DNA from: Mycobacterium heckeshornense
Lineage (GTDB): Bacteria; Actinomycetota; Actinomycetes; Mycobacteriales; Mycobacteriaceae
Assembly (NCBI RefSeq): GCF_016592155.1
Contig: NZ_AP024237.1
Location: 1,736,001-1,800,000, forward strand
DNA length: 64,000 bases
Direction of reading: 5' to 3'
In this document: positions 48,321 through 58,419 of the stretch, piece after piece
Numbering within the stretch: the first letter of the stretch is position 1
How the letters are laid out: every line of letters starts with the position of its first letter
Program-made: the position numbers and the translations under genes
The notes under the pieces: generated by a model
Told to the model about the DNA's origin: nothing
Databases searched by the model: none
What the model saw: the letters and a program-made list of their open reading frames with translations, nothing else

Positions 48321-48952
48321 ATCCCGATATCCAGCCGCAGGCCCGCTACATCCTGCCGTCCTTCATTGAGCATTCGAGTTGGGGCGTCAAAGAATCCAAT
48401 CCGTACAACAAGCTGTTCGAGGAGCGCATCATCTTCCTCGGCGTCCAAGTCGACGACGCGTCGGCCAACGACATCATGGCGCAGCTGTTGGTGCTGGAGT
48501 CGCTGGATCCTGACCGCGACATCACCATGTACATCAATTCGCCCGGCGGCGGGTTCACGTCGCTGATGGCGATCTACGACACGATGCAGTATGTGCGCGC
48601 CGACATCCAGACTGTCTGCCTGGGGCAGGCCGCCTCGGCCGCGGCGGTGCTACTGGCCGCGGGAACACCGGGCAAGCGAATGGCGTTGCCCAACGCGCGG
48701 GTATTGATCCACCAGCCTTCGCTGTCGGGCGTGATCCAAGGCCAGTTTTCCGACCTGGAAATCCAGGCCGCCGAGATCGAGCGGATGCGCACGCTGATGG
48801 AAACCACCCTGGCCCGGCATACCGGCAAAGACGCCGCGCAGATCCGCAAAGACACCGACCGCGACAAGATCCTGACCGCCGAAGAGGCCAAGGATTACGG
48901 GATCATCGACACCGTGCTGGAGTACCGGAAGCTTTCTGCCACCACGGCTTAG
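48317..48952 (+). CDS. clpP2: ATP-dependent Clp protease proteolytic subunit 2
   Basis: 211 residues; ATG overlaps the clpP1 stop. Catalytic Ser in [14 protein letters not shown], His in [30 protein letters not shown] as in other ClpP2. The N-terminus [20 protein letters not shown] carries the processed leader of mycobacterial ClpP2, which docks the unfoldase. Partner of ClpP1. Downstream, mmuM follows directly; the transporter gene found here in H37Rv (Rv2459) is absent. Confidence 0.94.
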   Translation: MNPDIQPQARYILPSFIEHSSWGVKESNPYNKLFEERIIFLGVQVDDASANDIMAQLLVLESLDPDRDITMYINSPGGGFTSLMAIYDTMQYVRADIQTVCLGQAASAAAVLLAAGTPGKRMALPNARVLIHQPSLSGVIQGQFSDLEIQAAEIERMRTLMETTLARHTGKDAAQIRKDTDRDKILTAEEAKDYGIIDTVLEYRKLSATTA

Positions 48953-49003
48953 GGTCCCTGGCCCCTGCGCGGCCAGACGCAAACGCCCCCAACAACGCGG
49001 CGT

Positions 49004-49897
49004 TCAGGGTGCTTTTGCGACCGCTCGGGCCACGGCAGCGATGTCGGCCGGACGCACCCGGCAGCAGCCGCCGACGATGCGTGCTCCCGCCGACACCCAC
49101 TCCGGCGCCAGCTCAGCCGAGAACCGCGACTGGCCGACCCAGGCTCGCCGTGCGCTGTCCCAGCGCTCTCCGCTGTTGGGGTAGACAATCACGGGTTTGC
49201 CGGTCTGCCGCGCCACCGCGACCGCGGGCAGCACATCGTCCGGCGCGCAGCAGTTGACGCCGACCGCGACGATCTCCGGTACCCCGGCGGCCACCGCGAA
49301 CGCCTCGGCGAGTGGTTGCCCTGCCCTGGTACGGGTTCCCTCGATGGTGTAGCTGAGCCAGGCGGGCACTGCGAGCCGCCGCACCACGTTCACCAGCGCC
49401 TCGGCCTCGTCGACGTCGGGCACGGTCTCCAACGCGAGCACGTCCGCGCCGGCCTCAGCCAGCACCTCCAGCCGAGGCCGGTGCCAGGCCGCCAGCGCGG
49501 CGACACTAAGGCCGTAGCGTCCGCGGTACTCCGACCCGTCGGCGAGCGCGGCGCCATACGGGCCGACCGAGGCGGCGACCCAGCGGCCGTTGGCGCCCAT
49601 GCGATCGCGCGCAGTAGCTGCGAGTTCGACGCTGCGCCGCAGCAGCCGGACCGCGTCGTCGCGTCCGATGCCGCGGGCGGCGAAGCCGTCGAACGATGCC
49701 TGGTAGCTCGCCGTGGTCGCGATCATGGCGCCGGCACGAAAGTAGGCGGCATGCACCGTCGTGATTTCTTCGGGAGCGTCGATCAGCAGCCTGGCCGACC
49801 ACAACGGGTCCGATAGGTCATGGCCGCGCTCCTCGAGTTCGGTGGCCAGCCCGCCATCACCGATCAAGACGGTATCGTCGGCCACGGCGAATCCCAC
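49004..49897 (-). CDS. mmuM: Homocysteine S-methyltransferase (MmuM)
   Basis: 297 residues. Betaine/homocysteine methyltransferase barrel: LIGDGGLATELEERGHDL, zinc Cys in VGVNCCAPDD and GGCCRVRPADI near the C-terminus. It transfers methyl from S-methylmethionine or AdoMet to homocysteine, forming methionine. H37Rv Rv2458. Convergent with clpP2 and divergent from clpX. Confidence 0.9.
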   Translation of the reverse strand: MGFAVADDTVLIGDGGLATELEERGHDLSDPLWSARLLIDAPEEITTVHAAYFRAGAMIATTASYQASFDGFAARGIGRDDAVRLLRRSVELAATARDRMGANGRWVAASVGPYGAALADGSEYRGRYGLSVAALAAWHRPRLEVLAEAGADVLALETVPDVDEAEALVNVVRRLAVPAWLSYTIEGTRTRAGQPLAEAFAVAAGVPEIVAVGVNCCAPDDVLPAVAVARQTGKPVIVYPNSGERWDSARRAWVGQSRFSAELAPEWVSAGARIVGGCCRVRPADIAAVARAVAKAP

Positions 49898-50146
49898 GGG
49901 CTTAACTGTAGGATCGGCAAGCTCACCGGCTCTCGGTCGAGTAACAGCCGCGACACGCCAGGGACACGGCGGCGCGTTCCGGGCTGCTACTGGGCCGCCA
50001 AAGGGCTATGTTCGCAGCAGACAGGCACGAATACCACCGACGCTATTCGCCGCTATCGGTCGCGTCCGGCCCACGCAAGCGGGTAGCGTCGTGATACACG
50101 CGGCACACTGCGATGGACGGCGAAAAGGAAGTAGGCCCTCAGCACC

Positions 50147-51430
50147 ATGGCGCGCATCGGAGACGGCGGTGACTTGCTGAAGTGCTCCTTCTGCGGCAAG
50201 AGCCAAAAACAAGTCAAGAAGCTCATTGCGGGCCCCGGGGTCTATATCTGCGATGAGTGCATCGACCTGTGCAACGAGATCATCGAAGAGGAACTCGCCG
50301 ACGCCGACGACGTCAAACTCGACGAACTTCCCAAGCCCGCCGAGATCCGGGAATTTCTCGAGAGTTACGTGATCGGCCAGGACAACGCCAAGCGGACCCT
50401 GGCTGTCGCGGTCTACAACCACTACAAGCGCATCCAGGCCGGCGAGAAGGGGCGCGATTCGCGATCGGGTGAGCCGGTCGAATTGACGAAGTCCAACATC
50501 TTGATGTTGGGACCCACCGGTTGCGGCAAGACGTATCTCGCCCAGACCCTGGCCAAGATGCTCAACGTGCCGTTCGCCATCGCTGACGCCACCGCGCTCA
50601 CCGAAGCCGGTTACGTCGGTGAGGACGTGGAAAACATTCTGCTCAAACTCATCCAAGCCGCCGACTACGACGTCAAACGCGCCGAGACCGGCATCATCTA
50701 CATCGACGAGGTCGACAAGATCGCCCGCAAGAGTGAAAACCCTTCGATCACCCGCGATGTGTCCGGGGAAGGTGTGCAGCAGGCACTGCTGAAGATCCTC
50801 GAGGGCACGCAGGCCTCGGTGCCCCCGCAGGGTGGCCGCAAGCACCCGCACCAGGAATTCATCCAGATCGACACCACCAATGTGCTGTTCATCGTGGCCG
50901 GCGCCTTCGCCGGGTTGGAGAAGATCGTCGCCGACCGGGTCGGAAAACGCGGGCTGGGCTTCGGAGCCGAGGTGCGCTCCAAAGCCGAGATCGACACCAC
51001 CGACCACTTCGCCGAGGTCATGCCCGAGGATTTGATCAAGTACGGGCTGATCCCGGAATTCATCGGCCGACTGCCGGTGATCGCCTCGGTGACCAATCTC
51101 GACATGGATTCGCTGGTCAAGATCCTCTCCGAACCCAAAAACGCCCTCGTCAAGCAGTACACCCGGCTGTTCGAGATGGACGGTGTGGAACTGGAGTTCA
51201 CCCAGGATGCGTTGGAGGCCATCGCCGAACAGGCGATCCACCGCGGCACCGGCGCTCGCGGTCTGCGCGCGATTATGGAGGAAGTCCTGCTGCCCGTGAT
51301 GTACGACATCCCCAGCCGTGACGACGTCGCCAAGGTTGTGGTCACCAAGGAGACCGTGCAAGACAACGTGCTTCCGACGATCGTGCCGCGTAAGCCGTCG
51401 CGCACCGAGCGCCGCGACAAGAGCGCCTAG
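50147..51430 (+). CDS. clpX: ATP-dependent Clp protease ATP-binding subunit ClpX
   Basis: 427 residues. N-terminal zinc-binding domain ([15 protein letters not shown]), AAA+ module with Walker [15 protein letters not shown] and Walker [14 protein letters not shown], pore loop [11 protein letters not shown]-like loop region, and sensor-2 [12 protein letters not shown]. Unfoldase delivering substrates to ClpP1P2. H37Rv Rv2457c. It has its own promoter region (49898-50146 holds no gene). Confidence 0.95.
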   Translation: MARIGDGGDLLKCSFCGKSQKQVKKLIAGPGVYICDECIDLCNEIIEEELADADDVKLDELPKPAEIREFLESYVIGQDNAKRTLAVAVYNHYKRIQAGEKGRDSRSGEPVELTKSNILMLGPTGCGKTYLAQTLAKMLNVPFAIADATALTEAGYVGEDVENILLKLIQAADYDVKRAETGIIYIDEVDKIARKSENPSITRDVSGEGVQQALLKILEGTQASVPPQGGRKHPHQEFIQIDTTNVLFIVAGAFAGLEKIVADRVGKRGLGFGAEVRSKAEIDTTDHFAEVMPEDLIKYGLIPEFIGRLPVIASVTNLDMDSLVKILSEPKNALVKQYTRLFEMDGVELEFTQDALEAIAEQAIHRGTGARGLRAIMEEVLLPVMYDIPSRDDVAKVVVTKETVQDNVLPTIVPRKPSRTERRDKSA

Positions 51431-51443
51431 CGAGCCGGCCGGG

Positions 51444-51468
51444 CCGGGCAATCGGAGCGGTTGCCCGG
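51444..51468 (+). terminator. Hairpin terminator after clpX
   Basis: Perfect 8-bp stem CCGGGCAA/TTGCCCGG with a 9-nt loop, 14 bp after the clpX stop. The 300 bp to korA shows no other gene. Confidence 0.6.
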
Positions 51469-51738
51469 CGGTGTCCCCGCTTCTTAGAGTTGGCGTGTCA
51501 GCAAAAGTGACGAACGCCACAGTTTTGCCTTGCCGGCGTGGTATCCGCGGGCGTGACCTTGGTGTTTGATTGCATACCGATGGCGTGTTCCCACGCGTCG
51601 GCGTCAACGAATGCTTAAGAGCAGTGCCATAATCGGTACTGCCGGTGACATAAAACGTGGGTGGGTCCGCTGCGGCGGCAGATACTGGAGCCGTGACGCA
51701 GGGTGGCCGTACGCAGAGAAGTAACGGAAGGCGGGGAC

Positions 51739-53685
51739 GTGGGTCCGAACGGCGACGGAGCCGGTTCAGAATCTCATAGCGCTGGTACGGCGACGCGGCA
51801 GCAGCTGGAAAAAGTCGTCATCCGCTTCGCCGGGGACTCCGGTGACGGGATGCAGCTCACCGGGGACCGATTCACTTCCGAGGCGGCGCTTTTCGGCAAC
51901 GACTTGGCCACCCAACCGAACTTTCCAGCTGAGATCCGCGCGCCCGCCGGCACACTGCCCGGTGTCTCGTCCTTCCAGATCCAAATCGCGGACTATGACA
52001 TCCTGACCGCCGGCGACCGGCCCGACGTGCTGGTGGCCATGAACCCCGCAGCGCTGAAAGCCAACATCGACGACCTCCCACGCGGCGGAATGGTGATCGC
52101 GAACTCCGACGAATTCACCAAACGCAACTTGGCCAAGGTGGGCTACGAAACCAACCCACTGGACAACGGCGAGCTGTCCGACTACGTCGTGCACGCCGTC
52201 CCGATGACCACGCTTACCCTAGGGGCCGTCGAGGCGATCGGCGCGTCGAAGAAGGACGGCCAGCGCGCCAAAAACATGTTCGCGCTGGGCCTGCTGTCGT
52301 GGATGTACGGCCGGCCGATCGAGACCAGCGAACGATTCATCAGAGAGAAATTCGCCCGCAAGCCCGACATCGCCGAAGCCAACGTGCTGGCGCTCAAGGC
52401 GGGCTGGAACTACGGCGAAACCACCGAGGCATTCGGCACGACCTACGACGTCTCGCCGGCGAAGCTGCCGCCGGGGGAATACCGGCAGATCTCGGGCAAC
52501 ACCGCGCTTGCCTACGGCATCGTCACCGCCGGTCAGCTGGCGGGCATCCCGGTGGTGCTCGGCAGCTACCCGATCACCCCGGCGTCCGACATCCTGCATG
52601 AGCTGTCCAAGCACAAGAACTTCAACGTCATCACCTTCCAGGCGGAGGACGAGATCGCCGGAATCTGCGCCGCGTTAGGTGCGGCCTACGGCGGCGCACT
52701 GGGCGTCACCAGCACGTCGGGACCGGGTCTTTCGCTCAAAGCCGAAGCGATCGGCCTCGGTGTGATGACCGAGCTGCCGCTGCTCGTCATCGACGTGCAG
52801 CGCGCCGGCCCGTCGACCGGGATGCCGACCAAGACCGAGCAGGCCGACCTGCTGCAGGCGATGTACGGGCGCAACGGCGAATCCCCCGTCGCAGTGCTGG
52901 CACCACGGTCGCCGTCGGACTGCTTTGACACCGCCCTAGAGGCGGTGCGGATCGCAGTGTCCTACCACACCCCGGTGATCCTGTTGTCCGACGGTGCCAT
53001 TGCCAACGGCTCCGAACCGTGGCTCATCCCGGACATCAGCACGCTGGCACCCATCGAACACACCTATGCCAAGGCCGGTGAACCATTCCAGCCGTATGCC
53101 CGCGACCCGCAGACCTTGGCCCGCCAGTTCGCGATTCCGGGCACTCCCGGACTAGAACACCGCATCGGCGGGCTGGAGTGCGCAAACGGCTCCGGCGATA
53201 TCTCCTACGAGCCGGCCAACCATGACTTGATGGTGCGGTTGCGGCAGGCCAAGATCGCCGGTATCCGGGTGCCCGACCTGCAGGTCGACGACCCCAGCGG
53301 TGACGCAGAACTGCTGCTGATCGGGTGGGGAAGCACCTACGGCCCAATCGGCGAAGCGTGTCGACGGGCGCGCCGCAAGGGCATCAAGGTCGCCCACGCC
53401 CACCTGCGTCACCTCAACCCATTCCCGGCCAACCTCGGTGACGTTTTGCGCCGTTATCCGCAGGTCGTCGCCCCCGAGATGAACCTCGGCCAGCTCGCGA
53501 TGCTCCTGCGTGCGAGGTATCTGGTCGACATCCAGTCCGTGACCAAGGTTCAGGGCGTCTCGTTTTTGGCCGACGAGATCGGGCGCGTAATCCGCGCCGC
53601 GCTGGGCGGGACTCTGGCCGAAATCGAGCAGGACAAAACCACAGTGGCCAGATTGGCGGTGGCTACGGTTGGGGCAGGGAGTTAA
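51739..53685 (+). CDS. korA: 2-oxoglutarate:ferredoxin oxidoreductase alpha subunit (KorA)
   Basis: 648 residues from GTG 51739 (GGAAGG upstream); GTG 51703 is a weaker option. The fused gamma domain comes first (VVIRFAGDSGDGMQLTGDRF, about 25-200), then the pyrimidine-binding domain (LGSYPITPASDILHELSKH, TSTSGPGLSLKAEAIGL) and a C-terminal domain with LLIGWGSTYGPIGEA. With KorB it decarboxylates 2-oxoglutarate to succinyl-CoA with ferredoxin, a CoA-dependent alternative to the KGD complex. H37Rv Rv2455c. Spaced 3 bp from korB. Confidence 0.93.
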   Translation: MGPNGDGAGSESHSAGTATRQQLEKVVIRFAGDSGDGMQLTGDRFTSEAALFGNDLATQPNFPAEIRAPAGTLPGVSSFQIQIADYDILTAGDRPDVLVAMNPAALKANIDDLPRGGMVIANSDEFTKRNLAKVGYETNPLDNGELSDYVVHAVPMTTLTLGAVEAIGASKKDGQRAKNMFALGLLSWMYGRPIETSERFIREKFARKPDIAEANVLALKAGWNYGETTEAFGTTYDVSPAKLPPGEYRQISGNTALAYGIVTAGQLAGIPVVLGSYPITPASDILHELSKHKNFNVITFQAEDEIAGICAALGAAYGGALGVTSTSGPGLSLKAEAIGLGVMTELPLLVIDVQRAGPSTGMPTKTEQADLLQAMYGRNGESPVAVLAPRSPSDCFDTALEAVRIAVSYHTPVILLSDGAIANGSEPWLIPDISTLAPIEHTYAKAGEPFQPYARDPQTLARQFAIPGTPGLEHRIGGLECANGSGDISYEPANHDLMVRLRQAKIAGIRVPDLQVDDPSGDAELLLIGWGSTYGPIGEACRRARRKGIKVAHAHLRHLNPFPANLGDVLRRYPQVVAPEMNLGQLAMLLRARYLVDIQSVTKVQGVSFLADEIGRVIRAALGGTLAEIEQDKTTVARLAVATVGAGS

Positions 53686-53688
53686 CGC

Positions 53689-54780
53689 ATGACTGACCTG
53701 ATTGGCGAGCTGACGGGCGCGGATCTTCCGGTGACGCCGGTGTTGACCAAGAACTCCGGCGTACCCACCACCGACCAGCCGCAGAAGGCCAAAGACTTCA
53801 CCAGTGACCAGGAAGTCCGCTGGTGTCCGGGCTGCGGCGACTACGTCATCCTCAACACCATCCGTAACTTTTTGCCCGAACTCGGGCTGCGCCGCGAGAA
53901 CATTGTCTTTGTCAGCGGCATCGGGTGCTCCAGCCGATTCCCCTACTACCTGGAGACCTACGGTCTGCATTCGATCCACGGCCGTGCGCCGGCCATCGCG
54001 ACCGGTTTGGCGCTGGCCCGACCCGATCTGTCGGTATGGGTCGTCACTGGTGACGGCGACGGGCTCTCGATCGGCGGCAATCACCTGATCCACGCGCTGC
54101 GCCGCAACGTCAATCTGACGATCCTGCTGTTCAACAACCGCATCTACGGCCTGACCAAAGGCCAGTATTCGCCCACATCCGAAGTCGGCAAGGTCACCAA
54201 GTCGACCCCGATGGGCTCGCTGGACCAGCCGTTCAACCCGGTATCGCTGGCGTTGGGTGCCGAGGCGACTTTCGTTGCGCGCGCGCTGGATTCGGACCGC
54301 AACGGTCTGTCGGAAGTGCTACGCGCCGCCGCCCAGCACCGCGGCGCCGCGCTGGTCGAGATCCTGCAGGACTGCCCGATCTTCAACGACGGCTCGTTCG
54401 ACGCGCTGCGCAAGGAGGGCGCCGAAGAGCGGGTGATCAATGTCCGGCACGGCGAGCCGATCACATTCGGCGCCAACGGTGAATACTGCGTGGTGCGTTC
54501 CGATTTTGGACTCGACGTAGCCAAGACCGCCGACGTTTCCGCCGAGAGCATCGTCGTGCACGACGCGCACGCCGAGGATCCCGGGTATGCGTTCGCCCTT
54601 TCGCGGCTGTCCGACCAGAACCTCGAACACGCCGTCATGGGGATCTTCCGCCAGATCACTCGGCCGGCCTACGACGACGCGGCCCGCACCCAGGTCAGCA
54701 CCGCGAAGAAGTCGGCCCCAAGTGACCGCGCTGCGCTGCAATCGCTGCTGCGCGGACGTGACACCTGGACCGTCGCCTGA
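53689..54780 (+). CDS. korB: 2-oxoglutarate:ferredoxin oxidoreductase beta subunit (KorB)
   Basis: 363 residues. Thiamine diphosphate-binding half: [49 protein letters not shown] and [18 protein letters not shown]. The Cys residues in CPGCG and GIGC would ligate the 4Fe-4S cluster. H37Rv Rv2454c. Overlap-free operon with korA; mobA starts 2 bp after its stop. Confidence 0.93.
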   Translation: MTDLIGELTGADLPVTPVLTKNSGVPTTDQPQKAKDFTSDQEVRWCPGCGDYVILNTIRNFLPELGLRRENIVFVSGIGCSSRFPYYLETYGLHSIHGRAPAIATGLALARPDLSVWVVTGDGDGLSIGGNHLIHALRRNVNLTILLFNNRIYGLTKGQYSPTSEVGKVTKSTPMGSLDQPFNPVSLALGAEATFVARALDSDRNGLSEVLRAAAQHRGAALVEILQDCPIFNDGSFDALRKEGAEERVINVRHGEPITFGANGEYCVVRSDFGLDVAKTADVSAESIVVHDAHAEDPGYAFALSRLSDQNLEHAVMGIFRQITRPAYDDAARTQVSTAKKSAPSDRAALQSLLRGRDTWTVA

Positions 54781-54781
54781 C

Positions 54782-55426
54782 GTGCCGCAGTCCTCGACCC
54801 AGCCGATCGCCTTGGCGGGGGTGGTGTTGGCTGGAGGTGCCTCGCGCCGAATGGGCCGAGACAAAGCCACTTTGCCGGTGCCCGTGCCGGTTGCCGGAGA
54901 AGCTGCGTCACCGAACGAGCGTCGCGGTGCGACCACGATGGTCGAGCATGTCGTCGGCATTGTCGGCCAGCGGTGCAAGCCGGTTTTCGTCGTCGCCGCA
55001 CCTGGTCAGCGGCTACCCGCGCTGCAGGCTCAGGTCGTGCGCGACGAGGTGCGCGGACTTGGACCGCTGCTGGCGACCGGCCGTGGACTGCGGGCCGCCG
55101 CGGAGGCGGGCACTACCCGGGCCTTCGTCTGCGCGGTCGACATGCCGCTTCTGACGGTCGAGTTGATTGACGAGCTGGCCAACCGGGCCGCCCAGGTCGA
55201 TGCGGACGTGGTTTTGCCGTGGGACGGCCGTGACCACTACCTGGCCGCAATTTATCGGACCGACCTGGCCAAACGAATCGACGAGCTGGTCGCCGCCGGC
55301 GAGCGTGCGATGCGAGTCCTGGTCGACAGCGTCGACGCCCAACGGGTCGTGGTATCAGACTCGCGTCCACTGGCCAACGTCAATTCGGCCGACGATCTGC
55401 ACACCCTTCTGCAGCTCACGCGCTGA
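54782..55426 (+). CDS. mobA: Molybdenum cofactor guanylyltransferase (MobA)
   Basis: 214 residues from GTG 54782. Nucleotidyltransferase signature [20 protein letters not shown], then [16 protein letters not shown] and [18 protein letters not shown] with the metal-binding Asp. An insertion of about 15 residues ([17 protein letters not shown]) after the signature makes it longer than the remembered H37Rv Rv2453c (about 201). It attaches GMP to molybdopterin for bis-MGD enzymes. Probably transcribed with korAB. Confidence 0.88.
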   Translation: MPQSSTQPIALAGVVLAGGASRRMGRDKATLPVPVPVAGEAASPNERRGATTMVEHVVGIVGQRCKPVFVVAAPGQRLPALQAQVVRDEVRGLGPLLATGRGLRAAAEAGTTRAFVCAVDMPLLTVELIDELANRAAQVDADVVLPWDGRDHYLAAIYRTDLAKRIDELVAAGERAMRVLVDSVDAQRVVVSDSRPLANVNSADDLHTLLQLTR

Positions 55427-56390
55427 CGGTCTTTGGCGCCGGACGAGCCGAACCAGACTGCAATTAGACGCGTGCGCAGTATTCCTTTCTAGCAAACCAA
55501 ACAATTCGTCACTCCTAATAGCTGATCTGGTGCGATTATTGGAATGAAGTTATTTGACATTGATAATCGTCCATTTTCTAGGTAAACGTATCACTGATCG
55601 GAAGTTTGCTCAGAAAGTCGACGGCTGAGTCCGAACGAAGGAACCAACCCGGATTACATTGTGCCGACGACAAATTCGTGATGGTGAGCGATAGGGAGGA
55701 AGAGCCCATCCCCGTGGTCTGCATTGCCGAGAAATGGCTGAAGCAAACCATTTCCGGCAAATTGTCATGAGGGCTGACGGCGGCTCATTCACGGTGCGAT
55801 GACGCTGACGTCGGAGCCGAGCCCAGACATGCACCCCTGGCTGCCGGACCGCACAGTAGAGCAACGAAATATGTTGGTGATAGCCAGGATTAGCAACAGT
55901 CTTCCTTCGCCTGACAGGAAGATCCCGGCGAGCTGACGTCCGGAGTGTTCCTCGGCCAGTTCGGGCACGTTAATTGAAATCGCTTGGCGCACAACTTATA
56001 TGGTTTATCCACCGGGCGTTCGGGGCAACGCCTCAAAGAATTTGCACACTAGCCGTCAAACGAGGAAGCAGCAAATCCACGACCCATGGGTCCTCTGCTG
56101 CTTGGTGAATCTGCTGTCTCTACCCACGCGAAATCTCATCAAAACCCGTGGCGCAGCTCACAATATTTGCGTGATTTGAATCACTATAACTTTGTTATGC
56201 CACAGCGCTGACGTCTTGGTCAAAGGCCGTATTAACCTGCATGAACCATCGGCTCACGTTGCCGTGATCAAGTCGTTATTCAACAGATATATGGCTTTAG
56301 CCCGAGATGACGAAATCAATCCAGTCTCGTACGGTCCCTCTCGGCCCGAGATGGGCAAACGAAAATCGAATCCACGGACCCGCGTGTGAG
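55427..56390. other. AT-rich gap without a recognisable gene
   Basis: About 960 bp, of which 55480-56340 is clearly lower in GC than anything else in the window. No frame on either strand gives a recognised family. A possible promoter, TTGACA at 55554-55559 with TCTAGG 17 bases later, reads rightward. It lies between mobA and the rpfE leader, where H37Rv has small genes (Rv2452c, Rv2451) that I cannot see here. Confidence 0.65.
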
Positions 56391-57139
<749 letters not shown>

Positions 57140-57153
57140 CCTGACGACTGGAC

Positions 57154-57183
57154 GCGGTGCCGGGCCTTCGGGCCCGGCACCGC
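57154..57183 (+). terminator. Strong hairpin terminator after rpfE
   Basis: 13-bp perfect stem (arms GCGGTGCCGGGCC and GGCCCGGCACCGC) with a TTCG tetraloop, 15 bp after the rpfE stop; then CGTTTGT. Confidence 0.8.
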
Positions 57184-57203
57184 CGTTTGTCCGGGGCTCA
57201 TCT

Positions 57204-58362
57204 TCACGGTTGACCGCCGCCGTCCGGCAGGACGAATGCCGACCGCGCCGCCACCGAGGCCAGATGCCGGGTCACCACGGCCTCTGGTATCAGCGCGGTG
57301 GCTCGGATGGCCGCGACATTCAGCAGGGTCGGCCGCAGGTTGATGACCTTGTCGATCAACGCCGACTCACGCACCAGCGGCTTGATCCGCGGGCGCCGGA
57401 ACGCGGCAAACCGGGCGAAGGCGTCGGGCAGGTTGGGGGCCCGCTGCACAAAAGCGGCCAGAATCGCGGCGTCTTCGAGGGCCTGGCAGCCGCCCTGGCC
57501 GAGGTGCGGGCGCATCGGGTGGGCCGCGTCGCCGACCAGCACGATGGGCCCGCCTGCCCACCGCCGGGCGGGGCGCGGTCGTAGAGGTCATTACGTAACA
57601 CGACGCTTTCTGCCGTCGCCGCCAGCACGGTTGGAAGGGGTTCAGGCCAGTCGGCGAACTTCTCCCGCAGGTAACCCAACTCTCCGTCCGGCGCGTGCTG
57701 GCCCTCGGCCGCACGCTCGGCCGCGAACCAATACGTGCCATCCGGCCCCATCGGGACGTGGCCGGTTTCGACGCCTGGCCCGAGCGTTTCCCCGGCCAAG
57801 TCCGGGTCCATCGCGTAGCGCGCGACGCCGCGCCCGGCAGCCGACGTAGCGGTCGGTCAGCGGGCCATTGAGGTGGCGCGCCACCATCGACCGCGTCCCG
57901 TCGGCGCCGACCACCGCGCGCGCCGTGCGTACCGTGCCGTCCGACAATTCGATCCGCACTCCGTCGGCGCTGTCGGCCATGCCGACGGCCTGCAGCCCGT
58001 ATTTCCACCGAGCCGGGCCCCAGCACGTCGGTGAGGATGTCGCGCAGCACCGACCGTTTCACCATCACCAACGGCCCACCAAGCGCCTTGACCAACCGCT
58101 CGGGCGCCGGGCGGCGCAACCATGAGCCGTCTCTCCAGCGCAGCGCACCCGTGGTGATCCGCCCGCCCGCTTCACGGACCGCGTCGCCCGCACCGATGTA
58201 GTCGAGCGCAGCCAACGCGTTGGGCCAGATGCTGATTCCGGCGCCCGTCGACGTGCCGGTGCGCTCCTCGATGACCGTGACCTCATAACCGCACCGCTGC
58301 AACGCCACCGCGCTAGCCAGGCCCGCGATACCCGCGCCCACCACCACGATGCGTTGCGCCAT
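57204..58362 (-). pseudogene. FAD-dependent aromatic-ring monooxygenase family gene with three frame breaks
   Basis: From ATG 58362: MAQRIVVVGAGIAGLASAVA (FAD Rossmann GxGxxG), then LGPGSV. The frame then changes to RWKYGLQAVGMADSADGVRI, VVGADGTRSMVARHLNGPLT and DRYVGC. It changes again to VARYAMDPDLAGETLGPGVE.. to LYDRAP, and again to RRWAGGPIVLVGDAAHPMRP (second FAD motif) to the end. Breaks lie near 58018-58021 (+1 in a C run), about 57840 (several bases) and about 57565 (-1). Family members hydroxylate aromatic or other rings. Three breaks make a non-functional gene likely unless the sequence is poor here. Confidence 0.85.
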
Positions 58363-58419
58363 GGACCTCAACCTATCGCGAGGTGGGGAAGCCAATAACG
58401 CGTGTGCTACGCAAGACGC

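Noticed and set aside
49898..50146. Remnant of the H37Rv transporter gene (Rv2459) near clpP2/mmuM
   Set aside because: No membrane-protein frame is visible between clpP2, mmuM and clpX; simply absent.
55578..55992. Small minus-strand genes in the AT-rich gap
   Set aside because: Three frames of 60-84 codons without ribosome sites or motifs; low GC makes random frames less telling, but nothing supports coding.
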